The notes under the pieces were generated by a model. The model ran no database searches. It worked only from the letters and a program-made list of their open reading frames with translations, and was not told the DNA's origin. The position numbers and the translations under genes are program-made. 64,000 nucleotides of DNA, taken from assembly GCA_030762935.1 (NCBI GenBank), contig CM060884.1:75962696-76026695 (forward strand), written 5' to 3'. Positions 11,661 to 22,720 of this stretch are shown here, piece after piece. The stretch comes from Hymenopus coronatus. Lineage: Eukaryota; Arthropoda; Insecta; Mantodea; Hymenopodidae. How positions within the stretch are numbered: position 1 is the first letter of the stretch; the number at the start of each line of letters is the position of its first letter.

Positions 11661-11847
11661 ATAACTGGCTTCAAAAGGCAGAAAATTGCCACTTAACTAT
11701 AATACTTATTGGTGGAAAGCAAAATCGCTTACAGAAAATCAAAACACTTACACGCGACGAAAGCACAGGGAATAATAAACACTTACACCCAGCAATTTCA
11801 ACTTCGGAATGCAACTGAACAAAAACATTTGAACATCATATATTACA

Positions 11848-12449
11848 AAAATCTGATGTGATCCTTTCTCTACATCTTGGTAACAATTTATTATTAAAAA
11901 ACTTATGCTTCTATTTATTTTATGTTAATCGAGAAAAAAATCCTGTATGAGAAAGCTTTGTTTTTCAAAACTGAACAAAAAAAACAAGGAATATCTAAAA
12001 AAATAATCAACTCCACGAAAAAAAGTATTTAACATAAAGTGTGTGTTTTAAAGTGCTCTAGATTTTGATGTGGTACATTTTTGTCCGTCTCTTACGGTTT
12101 AGCAAATATGCAAAATTCCGTAAAATGCATCCAGAATAAAGAAGTCTTCAGTGGCTGTTCCCAGAAAATTCAAGATATTCATTTTATTTATCACGTAAAT
12201 ATCTTTAATATACGATATTTTTATCAAAATCGTTACAGCCATTTTTGAGAAAATCAAAAATTTCAAAAAAAGTTTCTATGTAAAGGGTAGCTGTCAGTGG
12301 GCGGATTCTCTTGAAAATCTTGGTGTCGCATCCTTGGAAGATATCAAACCTAAATACCAAGTTTGGTATTTAACCGTCTTTTCGTTTTTGAGCTATGCTG
12401 TCCACAGACACACACACACAAATGGACCTGTTTCTGAGAATGCTTTTTT
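11848..12449 (+). mobile_element. Rep-A with internal deletion; left arm of second palindrome
   Basis: Forward copy with a deletion near 11936-11942 that joins the GCTAATCGAG block to the CCTGTATGAG block. It stops in the internal T-tract at about 12449, the same place as the palindrome at 5569/5570. Confidence 0.75.
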
Positions 12450-13391
12450 ACTTTCTCTACACGTACTATGTACATAGATTATAGAGAAGGTATTGTATTG
12501 CACCCAAACATTCGATACCTAGATTTCACCGGAAATATAAGTTTTGGGTCCGCCTGAATCCAAAAAAAAAGTTTTTTACAAAAATATCCGTGTGTGTGTC
12601 TGTATGTGTGTGTGTCTGTAGACAGCATAGCTCAAAATCGAAAAGACCGTTAAATACCAAACTTGGTATTTAAGTTTGGCATCTTCCAAGGATGCGACAT
12701 GAAGATTTTCAAGAAAATCCCCCCACACCCAACTATCCTTTACATGGAATATTTTTCAAAAATTATGACTTTCTTAAAAATGGCTGTAACGGTTTTGATT
12801 AAAATGTCAAGTATTAAAGGTATTTACTTGACAAATAAAATGTATATCTTTAATTTTGTAGGAATAGCCTCTGAAGACTACTTTATTCTGAATGAATTTT
12901 ACGGAGTTTTGCATAACTGCTAAACGGTACGAGAGGGACAAAAACTTAACACACAAAACCTGTAGAGCACATTAAAACACATAATTTATGTCATATACAT
13001 TTTTTCGTGGTGTTGATCGTTTGACATATTCCTTGCTTTTGTTTTCAGCTTGGAAAAACTTATACTTTTTCATACAGGAATTTGTCAATTCCTGTCCATA
13101 CAAACAAAGGAACTTCAGTCATAGCAATCAGCTTTTGACTATTACTTTAACCTATGATACTCCCTTATTTGCCTCCTACTTGCAAGGAAGCAAGTAATAA
13201 GAAGTTGAAGTATAGTAAATAGAAGAATAAGCATTTAACTATAATTTGTTGCAGAGATGTAGAGAAATTCATGTGAATGGAACACATGACATTTTTTTGG
13301 ATACAGGGGTCCTAGAACATGTATTTCCGGTGAAATCTCGGTATCGAATTTTTGGGTGGAGTGCACTACATAGTACGTTTAGAGAAAGTAA
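12450..13391 (-). mobile_element. Rep-A, complete in reverse with both TIRs
   Basis: The left edge opens with TTACTTTCTCTACACGTAC and the right edge closes with TAGAGAAAGTAAAAA. The body start motif (reverse, ending near 13293) joins the second TIR, GGATACAGGGGTCCTAGAAC, at about 13298. The outer edges are therefore inverted copies of each other over about 100 bp. This is one of the clearest copies for defining the element. Confidence 0.78.
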
Positions 13392-13823
13392 AAATGACAT
13401 GAAATTCACAAAATGTCGGCAGATTTTTTGGTTAGGATATAAAAATTGCCTCAAGTTGTAAATATGGGCAGGCTAAGCCGTCTGGGAAACATAACGAATC
13501 TGAAAACACAGAAACCTGGCGCTGTATAGATAAAGGCTAAGTGGCCAGTGCGAATAAGGAATGTCTGGAAAGTGGTGCACAGTGTCAATAACTTAATCTA
13601 AAGCAAGCCGACCGCAGGAATGCGGTAGCAATGAACTAATATCATTCAGCACCACATACCTCTACCAAAGGGTTTAATATCGCGATTTTCCCAAGCAAAC
13701 AGTTTTGTCCCTGGCTTCACACCTAACATATATTGCTTCTCTCCTCTGTATTTTCAAAAAGAGAGGTGCGCGAGCATAAAGCAAATAAAAATGTATTGTT
13801 TTTACTTTCTCTGGTTATTTCCT
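13392..13823. other. No gene seen
   Basis: Moderate-GC sequence with no recognisable frame or repeat end. Confidence 0.4.
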
Positions 13824-14075
13824 TAGAGCGTTGCGTTGGTAGCATTGCTGCTTGCCAAGCGGCAGACCTGGGTTCGATTCCCAGTACCGTCATGGGGATT
13901 TTTCCCCCGTTGGGAGACCTGCACCGGGGTGCACTCAGCCTCGTGAGGTCCCTGGGGGGCCAACTGATGGAGAAGTAGCGGTCCAGGGGGGTCTCGAAGC
14001 GCTGATCACGACTCACCCCCAATACTGCACCCTATCCATGACCGAGATGGGAGACGCAGCGGCCGGGCGGTAGGC
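13824..14075 (+). mobile_element. SINE-A copy, tRNA-headed
   Basis: The tRNA-like head has an A-box-like GCGTTGGTAGCATTGCTGC and a B-box-like GGTTCGATTCC at about 13871. The body has ACTCAGCCTCGTGAGGTCC and ends GGCCGGGCGGTAGG. It is the reverse-strand relative of 4331-4613. The ORFs overlapping it (for example 13733-13978) are by-products of its GC-rich body. A Rep-A copy starts about 40 bp downstream. Confidence 0.78.
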
Positions 14076-14113
14076 CAAGGCTATTATTGAGCGTGCCATG
14101 AAGTTGGATGATA

Positions 14114-14797
14114 TTTTCTCTACACGTCCTATGTACATTCCATATAGAGAAGATAATGTATTGTATCCAAAAATGCAATACCTAGATTTCACCGGAAATA
14201 CATGTTTTAGGGTCCCCTGTATCAAAAAAAAAGACATGTTTAGAAAAGGTTCTGTACGTGTGCGTGTGTTCTGTGTTTATGAACACGATAACACGAAAAC
14301 GAAAAGTGCGTAAAATACCAAACTTGATATTTAAGTTTAGCATATTCCAGGGATGCAACACGACAATTTAGAGTAAAATCCCTCACATACCGAACTAATG
14401 ATTTTGATTAAAATATCGTATATTAAAGATGTTTACCTGACTAATAAAATGTGTATCTGAATTTTCTGGGAATAGCCTCTGAAGACCTCTTCATCAGGAA
14501 TGATTTTTATTGAATTTTGCATTACTGGTAAACGGTAAGAGTTAGACAAAAACTTGCTACACATAACATGTAGATCATGGTAGAAACACAAATTACATCA
14601 TAATCATTTTATTTTTCATGGAGTTGGCTGTTTCTGAGATATTCCTTGTTATTGATTTCAGTTTTAAAAAAAATATACTTTTCTCAACCCCTGTCCACAC
14701 TCGATTAGAATGAAGCAAATAGAAGCATAAGCTTTTTAACAATAATTTGTTGCTGAGATGTAGAGAAAGTCATGTGAATGGACCACATCAGATTTTT
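14114..14797 (-). mobile_element. Rep-A, reverse
   Basis: Opens with TTTTCTCTACACGTCCTATG and runs to the reversed start motif CATGTGAATGGACCACATCA. Internal deletions shorten the middle by about 150 bp. Confidence 0.75.
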
Positions 14798-14803
14798 ATA
14801 AAT

Positions 14804-14815
14804 AGGTGTGTGTGT

Positions 14816-14850
<35 letters not shown>
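14804..14850. repeat. (GT)n microsatellite
   Basis: Dinucleotide run of about 47 bp with two interruptions. Most Rep-A copies carry a short (GT/AC) tract at this place, so this is an expanded internal tract. Confidence 0.9.
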
Positions 14851-14851
<1 letters not shown>

Positions 14852-15280
14852 ACAGCATACCTCAAAAACTAAAATACCGTTAAATACCAAACTTGATATT
14901 TAAACCTCGTATCTTTCAAGGATACGACATGAAGATTTTCAAGAAAATCCCTCCACTACAAACTACACTTTACATAGAAAAATTTAAAAAATGTTGATGT
15001 TCTCAAAAATGGCTCTAACGATTTTGATTAAAAACTCTTATATTTAAAATATTTACAGGATAAATAAAATGTATATCTTGAATTTCCTAAGAATAGCCTC
15101 TTCAATCCGGATGGATTTTATGTCACTGGTAAACTGTTGGAGGTTACTATATAAAAACTTTAAGTTTGATTACACCATTTGTCTCTTTATGTAGTTGTAG
15201 TGTTAACCGTTTTCGATATATACCTCGTTATTGATTTCAATTGTTACACTATTTAAACTTTTCTGAAACGGAGAGTTACT
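14851..15280 (-). mobile_element. Rep-A, reverse fragment beginning at its GT tract
   Basis: Begins at GGACAGCATACCTCAAAAAC and runs to the GATTTCAA block near 15240, where it fades. Both outer parts are missing. Confidence 0.68.
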
Positions 15281-15389
15281 TTTCGTTTTCTATTGGCTAT
15301 GCAAACAGAGTTATCTTGTTCACACAGTGATCAACTCTTAGAGAATGTGACTGTGTGTTTCTTTCTTCCCCCTCACTTATAAGAGTATC

Positions 15390-15605
15390 TAGTAACGTTG
15401 ATCTTGCTTCTTTGTACATAAAAGGAAAATAAGAGAATACTCTAGTTCAAAACGATAGTCAAAATCTTGTTGCCTTGAGGTTGATCTCCGTTTGTTTGCA
15501 TAATGGTCAGAAGTTGACAAATTCCCTTACGTGACAAGTTTTAAGTATTTTGTACCTGAAACCAATAACAGAAAATATCTCAAAATTGGACAACTCCATG
15601 AAAAA
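15390..15605 (+). repeat. Rep-A internal fragment
   Basis: Forward fragment from the TTGCTTCTTTGTA block to CTCCATGAAAAAAA. It abuts the next copy's start motif directly. Confidence 0.6.
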
Positions 15606-16470
15606 AATCTGATATGTTCCATTTCTTTCTCTACATCTCTGCAACAAAGTATTATTAAAAAGCTTATGCTTCTATTAACGTCATACAAATCGAGAAAAAT
15701 TTAGCAGAAATAGTCTTTTTACTTGCTTCCTTGTAAGTAGAAGCGAAATAAGGGAGCAGCATAGGTTAAAGTGATAGTCAAAAGCTGGTTGGTATGTGAC
15801 TGAAGTTCCTTTGTTTGTACGGACACGAGCTGATAAATTCCTGTATAAGAAAATTATAAATATTTTAATGCTGAAGCCAAAAAATAAAGATCAACTCAAA
15901 AAAAATTGCACATAACATCAATTGTGTTTTTTAACGTGATATACATTTTTTGTTTGGTAAAATTTTGTGCATTTCTTACGGTTTAGCATTTATGGAAAAT
16001 TCCGTAAAATTCATCCAGAATAAAGTAGCTTTTGGAGACTATTCCCAGAAAATTCAAGATATACATTTTATGTTTTGGATAAATATCTTTAATACACGAT
16101 ATTTTAGTCAACACCGTTAGAGCCATTTTTGAGAAAATCAAAGTTTTCGAAAAACGTTCCATGTAAAAGGTAGTTTGGGGTGGGTGGATTTTTCTCAAAA
16201 TATTTGTTTCGCATCCCTGGCAAATGCTGAACTTAAATACCAAGTTTGGTATTTTACCACCTTGTCGTTTTTAAGTTATCGTGTTCACGGACACACAGAC
16301 ACAGGGCTACACACGGATATTTTTCTGAAACTGTTTTTTTTTTTTTTTTTTTTTGATACAGAGGACCCTAAAACATATATTTCCAGTGAAATTTCGGTAT
16401 CGAATTTTTGGGTGGAATACAATACCTTTTCTATCCACTATGTACATTGTACACGCGGGCTAAGGGCAGT
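15606..16470 (+). mobile_element. Rep-A, near full-length
   Basis: Start ATCTGATATGTTCC at 15606. All landmarks follow, with a 21-T run at 16336-16356 in the internal T-tract. The terminal hairpin decays near 16450-16470. Confidence 0.78.
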
Positions 16471-17039
16471 AAAATACTAAATATTCTCTCATGACCTAGC
16501 ACCTTGCACATTTATCATTTTAATTGGCGCACATTTAATGCGGCCTTGTATCGTCCGCTGGTTTGGTTTCTAATTTAAATGCTATTTACACGTTGCCAAG
16601 ACTCTCGTGTCTCAAAAAGATACCTAATTAACATGCATGAGATCCTTTGTGGCTTCATAACTAATGCTATTGAATTTAGTCTGCTTATATAACTTTTCCC
16701 TGAGACGTGCTCAGCTGAGATTGAAACGATATTGGATTTAAAACATGCTTTGCATGATATGAAAGTGAAACATGCTATAAAACGCAACCATTTAACCATG
16801 AATATGAAGTTCCCTTATTTACTCTGCGCTCATTAAATGAGTTACTTTAAGAGTAAATTAGTTACGCTTCGTCTTTGCTAGACTGCCTAAACGAGCTGCT
16901 TTTTATTTTCACTTACATATAGTAAGTAGGGAACTATTGCTAGTTAACTGTTCTTCCGCACAAGCCAGCCGTGTATGCATAGAAGTTGGATAAGCAAACT
17001 GAGACTAAAACAGTCAATGCCATAGCCCGGCATTCCACT
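16471..17039. other. No gene seen
   Basis: No repeat landmarks. The 74-codon minus-strand frame 16799-16575 has no recognisable similarity. Confidence 0.45.
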
Positions 17040-18017
17040 TTGTCTACGCGTACATGTACATAGCGTATAGACAAGGCATTTTCTTTTTATTATTGTTTCA
17101 TTTATATAGCCCCTTTAACGTGTAAGATCATATCGGGGGATTTCCACTTGAAACAACTCGTTGTCTCTAGGTACTTTTACGTTGGTTTAAATCATGTTGT
17201 TTTACTCAAACACGCATACCTCAATCTCACGTGCGTACTTCCACACTCTGTGGGCGATAGGGAATGATTCTGCCCCAACCGGGAATTGAACCTGGGACCT
17301 CCGGGTGAGAAGTCAGCTTGCTGACCAATCAACTATGGAAGCACTCAAAGATGGTATTGTATTGTAACCAAAAAATCGATACCCAGATTTCATCGGAAAT
17401 TTATGTTTTTTAGATCTCCTGAAAAAAAAAATAGAAAAATGTCCATGTGAATATCTGTGGGCTATAGCTCGAAAAGGAAAAGACCGTTCAACACCAAACT
17501 TGGTATTTAAGTTTTGATTTTCTAAAAATGGCTCTAACGAAATTACCTGACGAATAAAATGTACATCAAGCATTTTCTGGAATAGTCTCTGAAAACTACT
17601 TTATTCTGGATGAAGTTTGCATAGCTGGTAAACCATTAAGATAGACAAAAACTTACTTAATACAAAATGTAGAACTCGGTAACACAATTGTTATACTTTT
17701 TTTTTGGTGCAGTTGATCATTTTTGAGATATTTCTTATTATTGGTTTCAGCTTTGAAAAACTTTTACTTTTCTCATACAGAAATTTGTTGACTGCTGTCC
17801 ATATAAACAAAGGAACATCAGTCACATAGCAACCAGTTTTTGACTATCACTTTTACTTATGGTACTCCCTTATTTCGCTTCTACTTACAATAAAGCAAGA
17901 AATAAGACTATTTCTGATAGTTTGTTCTCATTAACATGACGTAAATAGAAGCATAAGCTTTTTAACAACAATTTGTTACAGAGATGTAGCGAAAGCCATG
18001 TGAATGGAACACATCAG
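17040..18017 (-). mobile_element. Rep-A, reverse, split by SINE-B
   Basis: The terminal hairpin (17040-17079) is separated from the rest by 17080-17346. The sequence resumes as GATGGTATTGTATTG and runs to the reversed start motif near 18017. Joined, the two parts follow the family order with no gap, so the SINE arrived later. Confidence 0.78.
17080..17346 (-). mobile_element. SINE-B copy inserted in Rep-A
   Basis: On the minus strand it opens GAGTGCTTCCATAGTTGATT, then a B-box-like GGTTCAATTCC, and ends in the CGATATGATC...GTTAAAGGGGCTATATAAAT tail. Head and tail match 45304-45530. Flanks ACAAGGCATT and CAAAGATGGTATT suggest a degraded target-site duplication. Confidence 0.72.
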
Positions 18018-18404
18018 CATGTATTAAAGTTTCAGCACCAACTTACTGCACGATTTGAAAGGCATTGTGATGCACTCCTTGCCATTACCAGCGTTCACTT
18101 TTCTCCCCAATCAACAAACTATAATAATTTATGGTCCCTCGCAGTTCTCACCAGATACAAACTCACACTGCTATTGGCGTCAAATGATTCATGGATATAA
18201 AGCGCACTTTCAAACAATAGAACAGCGCTACTGAAAACAGATGTGGAATTCTACTTTAAAAGGGGCCAGCTAACGAGACACTTTGTAACTTTGACGTCAC
18301 AGATGGATCGGTAGTTTTTACAGCGAAAATACATCGAAATCCAAAAACTCGTTTTTCTACCTATTCTACAAAATATTCTTGCAAAGGATTATTTTATATA
18401 TATA
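18018..18404. other. No gene seen
   Basis: Unassigned sequence. A short TATATATATA stretch lies at about 18394-18404. Confidence 0.4.
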
Positions 18405-18468
18405 TACATCGCGCTATTCGAGATAAATATTAACAGATATTGTCTTATTACTTGTTTCCTTGTAAGTG

Positions 18469-18966
18469 TCATTTCGTTTCGTAATCGGCTTACCCTCCGT
18501 ATTTGTAGGATTGACACTCTCCTAGGACTTATAAGCGGATGTCTAGGAGTCAAAAGTGTCGGGGAGCCCATGGCACGAAACCACAGAAACCACAGAATGG
18601 AGAAACTGGTCCGTAGCCAGACATGAGTGTGATATGTAGGACTGACACTCCCCTAGGACTTACAAGCGGATGTCTAGGGATCAGAAGTCTGTCGGGGAGC
18701 ATACGGCACGAAAACACAGAATGGAGAAACTGTTACGAGGGGTCGACCCGTGGCCAGGCATAAACATGAGGAAATGGGTGGTATGACATTTAATGGATGA
18801 TTGGAAAGGTGATGATGAAGCAATTGGTGGAATGAGTGGCAGGGGAAACCGTAGGACCCGGAGAAAACCTGCCCAGACGTCACTTCGAATTCCACATGCG
18901 GGTGCTTGGGGACTCGGGCCGTCTAGATGAAAGGCGAACGGTCTAACCTCTCGGTCACGGCGCCGC
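18469..18966 (-). mobile_element. SINE-G, tRNA-headed insertion with target duplication
   Basis: On the minus strand the head reads GCGCCGTGACCGAGAGGTTA (A-box-like TGACCGAGAGGTTAGAC), then a weak B-box-like CCCGAGTCCCC. The 498-bp insert is flanked by TTTCCTTGTAAGT (18456-18468) and TTTCCTTTTAAGT (18967-18979), 12 of 13 bases matching. This fits target-primed retrotransposition. The far part is a tandem duplication. Confidence 0.7.
18504..18770. repeat. Tandem duplication inside SINE-G
   Basis: Two units begin TGTAGGA(T/C)TGACACTC, at 18504 and 18635. Unit 1 is shorter because a stretch around GGGGTCGACCC in unit 2 is lacking. Units agree closely over about 100 bp. Confidence 0.75.
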
Positions 18967-19200
18967 TTTCCTTTTAAGTATAAGCGAAATGGGGAATACA
19001 CTAGGCTAAAGCGATAGTCAAGTTCTTTACAAGCTGTCACTATGTGAAACAATTGAGGTTTTTTGTTCTTTGCATTCCAGGAGCAGAATAAAAGAGAGAC
19101 GAAACGAAAGATACTTTCCGTTGAGAAAAGTTTAAGTACATTAAAATTGAAACCAATAAAAAGGAATATCTCGGAAACGGTTAACTCTAAAAAAAATTGT

Positions 19201-19860
19201 CGCTGAATCTTTCGTCTACCGTGGAGTCGGTCTGAATTAGCGCCAGATAAATACTTTATAAACGAGCAAGTACATACGTCTTTGTAGTTCTATGATATAC
19301 CGGCTATGCTCATCCATGTAGAACACTCAAATGCGGCTCTCACTGAGGGGAGAAGGAAAGACTGGAATATGTCACACTGGATAGACTCACTTCACTTTAA
19401 ATTCCTCAGAATTGATACTTTTATTCACCTCTGTTACTTGTCGAGGCACTAATCCAACGAGCGACTCCCGACTTAGCAGTTCTTGAAGACGTAGAAACAT
19501 ATGCTAACAACTACTGCTATTTTCTTCTGCTCACCAAGTTGTCGTTTTCTACAGTCATCAATAACTACCGCGTACTTCCCTGTTACGCGGTATATCAGCT
19601 CATGCGATGACTGCAATGTTTCGCGTAAGAATATTACATACTCGAACACCAACAATACGGCCTACAGCAAATCGCGCACGGTATAACAAGCATGACAAGC
19701 CTAATTTCTTGCGAGCGCCCCGCTTATATACCTAACATATCCAATCTTAAAGCTGATTCCTGATTGGTTGAAAGGACGCGCGAAAATAACTTGTCACGTG
19801 ATTAGTATTGCACTCACGTGACCGCGCTTTATAATGGAAAAGTCCCGAGCTTCTAGCTTG
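19201..19860 (-). repeat. Inverted-repeat arm 1, promoter-like, with protein-like relic
   Basis: Diverged but collinear with the reverse complement of 24380-24970. Read on the minus strand it shows, in order, CACGTG (twice), an ACCAATCAGGAATCAGC box, TATATAAGCGGGG, then a 60-codon ORF (19655-19473). A frame reading RLQELLSRESLVGLVPRQ overlaps the end of that ORF. Arm 2 repeats nearly the same peptide. A transposon 5' region is my best inference; I do not recognise the family. Confidence 0.55.
19721..19820 (-). promoter_or_regulatory. Promoter-like cluster
   Basis: On the minus strand: CACGTG at 19815-19820 and 19795-19800, a CCAAT box near 19760-19767, and TATATAAG near 19723-19730. The CCAAT-to-TATA spacing of about 35 bp is short for a cellular promoter but not excluded. 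CACGTG and CCAAT are conserved in the inverted partner near 24435 and 24469. Confidence 0.4.
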
Positions 19861-19984
19861 GCAAGTTCTCGCCCTAAGGTTTTGTGCTCAGTCTTGGCTA
19901 CAGAAGCAGATACATTTCCTATATTAAACCTATGTAAAACTAATAATTAAAATATTAAATTACAAGGCGTGCTAATAACTGTTG

Positions 19985-20222
19985 CAAAATGCATATAACA
20001 TAAACAGTATATTTTAACGAAATATACATTTTTTTGTGTAGTAAGTTTTTGTTTATCTCTTAGGTTTCACCATGTAAGTAAAACTCATACAGAATAAAGA
20101 TGTCTTCAGAAGCTATTTCCAGAAAATTCAAGATACACATTTTATTTGTAATGTAAATGTCTGTAATATACGGTATTTTTATCAAAATCGTTCGAGCCAT
20201 ATTTGAGAAAAGCAACATTTTG
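19985..20222 (+). repeat. Rep-A internal fragment
   Basis: Forward fragment from the AACATAAAC...GTGTAGTAAG block to the TTTGAGAAAAGCAA block. Confidence 0.65.
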
Positions 20223-20362
20223 AAATGAGAATCGTGTGAAGGATTCAAATATAGTATTCAGGTTTCGAAATATCTCGAGATCTCCAAGAATCGAACACTC
20301 ACATCATTATCTGTGTCTCGATAGTTTATACTAATTATAAACGGCGATTAATGGTCTCCATG

Positions 20363-20440
20363 GCGCGATCGCTTAAGTATCTAATGTTGTGCTTGGTGGC
20401 GCAAGGGATCGCGGGTTCGAGTCCCGCCTTCGGTGTGGGT
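20363..20440 (+). repeat. tRNA-like sequence (SINE head or tRNA relic)
   Basis: A-box-like TGGCGCGATCGCTTAAGT and a clean T-arm GCGGGTTCGAGTCCCGC. The seven bases before the D-arm do not pair with those after the T-arm, and the variable region is long, so a working tRNA is unlikely. Confidence 0.5.
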
Positions 20441-20550
20441 TGTTTCTGTGTTTTAAGTCATTCTATCTCTTTATGTTTTGATCTTATGAATGTGCGTTTT
20501 TTTGTCATAAAAGTATAATTTGTATGTTTGAAAATTCAAAACATGTGCTT

Positions 20551-21848
20551 AAATACAGTAAAAGCTAGGTTTAGCTACATGTTTTGGGTCGCCCTGAATT
20601 AAATACAGTAAAAGCTAGGTTTAGCTACATGTTTTGGGTCCCCTGAATTAAATACAGTAAAAGCTAGGTTTAGCTACATGTTTTGGGTCGCCCTGAATTA
20701 AATACAGTAAAAGCTAGGTTTAGCTACATCTTTTGGGTCCCCCTGAATTAAATACAGTAAAAGCTAGGTTTAGCTACATGTTTTGGGTCCCCTGAATTAA
20801 ATACAGTAAAACCTAGGTTTAGCTACATGTTTTGGGTCCCCCTGAATTAAATACGGTAAAAGCTAGGTTTAGCTAAATGTTTTAGGTCCCCCTGAATTAA
20901 ATACAGTAAAAGCTAGGTTTAGCTACATGTTTTGTGTCCCCCTGAATTAAATACAGTAAAAGCTAGGTTTAGCTACATCTTTTGGGTCCCCCTGAATTAA
21001 ATACAGTAAAAGCTAGGTTTAGCTACATGTTTTGGGTCCCCCTGAATTAAATACAGTAAAAGCTAGGTTTAGCTACATGTTTTGGGTCCCCCTGAATTAA
21101 ATACAGTAAAAGCTAGGTTTAGCTACATGTTTTGGGTCCCCATGAATTAAATACAGTAAAAGCTAGGTTTAGCTACATGTTTTGGGTCCCCCTGAATTAA
21201 ATACAGTAAAAGCTAGGTTTAGCTACATGTTTTGTGTCCTCCTGAATTAAATACAGTAAAAGCTAGGTTTAGCTACATGTTTTGGGTCCCCCTGAATTAA
21301 ATACAGTAAAAGCTAGGTTTAGCTACATGTTTTGGGTCCCCCTGAATTAATTACAGTAAAAGCTAGGTTTAGCTACATGTTGTGGGTCGCCCTGAATTAA
21401 ATACAGTAAAAGCTAGGTTTAGCTACATGTTTTGGGTCCTCCTGAATTAAATACAGTAAAAGCTAGGTTTAGCTACATGTTTTGGGTCCCCCTGAATTAA
21501 ATACAGTAAAAGCTAGGTTTAGCTATATGTTTTGGGTCCCCCTGAATTTAATACAGTAAAAGCTAGGTTTAGCTACATGTTTTGGGTCCCCCTGAATTAA
21601 ATACAGTAAAAGCTAGGTTTAGCTACATGTTTTGGGTCCCCCTGAATTAAATACAGTAAAAGCTAGGTTTAGCTACATGTTGTGGGTCGCCCTGCATTAA
21701 ATACAGTAAAAGCTACGTTTATCTACATGTTTTGGGTCCCCCTGAATTAAATACAGTAAAAGCTAGGTTTAGCTACATGTTTTGGGTCCCCCTGAATTAA
21801 ATACAGTAAAAGCTAGGTTTAGCTACATGTTTTGGGTCCCCCTGAATT
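20551..21848. repeat. 50-bp minisatellite, 26 units
   Basis: Unit begins AAATACAGTAAAAGCTAGGT and ends CCCCTGAATT. I count 26 units, two of them 49 bp (20601, 20750). Most differ from the consensus at 0-3 sites. The second half of each unit (ACATGTTTTGGGTCCCCCTG) is Rep-A TIR sequence in reverse. Rep-A resumes directly after the last unit, so the array grew within a TIR. Confidence 0.95.
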
Positions 21849-22383
21849 AAAAAAAAATACATTTTTGGAAAAAGTTCCGGGTGTGTGTGTCTGTGGACAG
21901 CATAGTTCAATAACGAAAAGACCGCTAAATAAAGTTTTGTTACCTTCCATGGATGCAACACTAAGATTTTCAGGAAAACCCCTCACCCTCGATTAACCTT
22001 TACATGGAACTTGATTCGAAAAATTTGATTTTCTCAAAAATGGCTCTAACGCTTTTGATTAAAATCTCTAATATTTAAGAGATTTACCTGACAAATAAAA
22101 TGCAGATCTTAAATTTTTTGGGAATAGCTTCTGAAGACATCTTTATTCTAGACGAATTTTACGGAATTTTGCATAACTGTTAAATCCCAAGAGATGTACA
22201 AAAATTTACCACACAAAAATGTAGAGCACGTTAAAACACATAATTTATGTTATATACATTTTTTTCCAAGAGTTGATCTTTTTGAAAGATTCCTTGTTAT
22301 TGGTTTCAGCTTTGAAAACCTTATACTTTTCTCATACAGGAATTTGTCAACTGCTGTCCGTACAAACAAAGGAGCTTCAGTCT
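21849..22383 (-). mobile_element. Rep-A, reverse, carrying the minisatellite
   Basis: Continues from the last 50-bp unit with the A-tract, the GTGTGTCTGTGGACAGCATA block and the rest of the body to the GTACAAACAAAGGAGC block, where it stops and the next copy begins in opposite orientation. Confidence 0.75.
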
Positions 22384-22720
22384 TCCTACCAGTTATGAAA
22401 ATTCAATAAAAACTATTCAGAATAATACGATATTTAGAGGTTATTCCCAAAAAATTTAAAATATATGTTTTATTTATCATGTAAATATCTCATATATAAG
22501 AGATTTTAATCCAAATCTTTAGAACCATTGTTAAAAAAATCCAAATTTTCAAAATTTGTTCCTTGTAAAGGGTAGTCAGGAGTGGGGGTATTTTCTTGAA
22601 AAAGCTTCGTGTCGCATCCGTGGAAGATACTGAACTTAAATATCAAGTTAGGTATTTAACGGACTTTTTGTTTTTGAGTTATATACATACAGATACACAT
22701 AGATACACACACACACATAC
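22384..22720 (+). mobile_element. Rep-A, forward, 5' truncated
   Basis: Starts inside the body at CTACCAGTTATGAAAATTC and ends in a TACACACACAC tract near 22720. With the preceding reverse copy it makes a head-to-head junction. Confidence 0.7.

Larger units (their letters stand above)
18405..19200 (+). mobile_element. Rep-A fragment split by SINE-G
   Basis: 18405-18468 holds the block ending TTTCCTTGTAAGT. It resumes at 18967 with TTTCCTTTTAAGTATAAGCG and continues to GGTTAACTCTAAAAA near 19195. Both outer ends of Rep-A are missing. Confidence 0.72.

Noticed and set aside
13733..14073. Overlapping ORFs of 73-99 codons near 13.9 kb
   Set aside because: They run through SINE-A; equivalent frames in the 4.3-4.6 kb copy differ and the family is non-coding.
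20363..20440. A functional tRNA gene
   Set aside because: The T-arm is good, but the acceptor halves do not pair and the variable region is too long.
20551..21848. A CRISPR array
   Set aside because: The 50-bp units are contiguous with no unique spacers, the genome is eukaryotic, and no cas gene is present.
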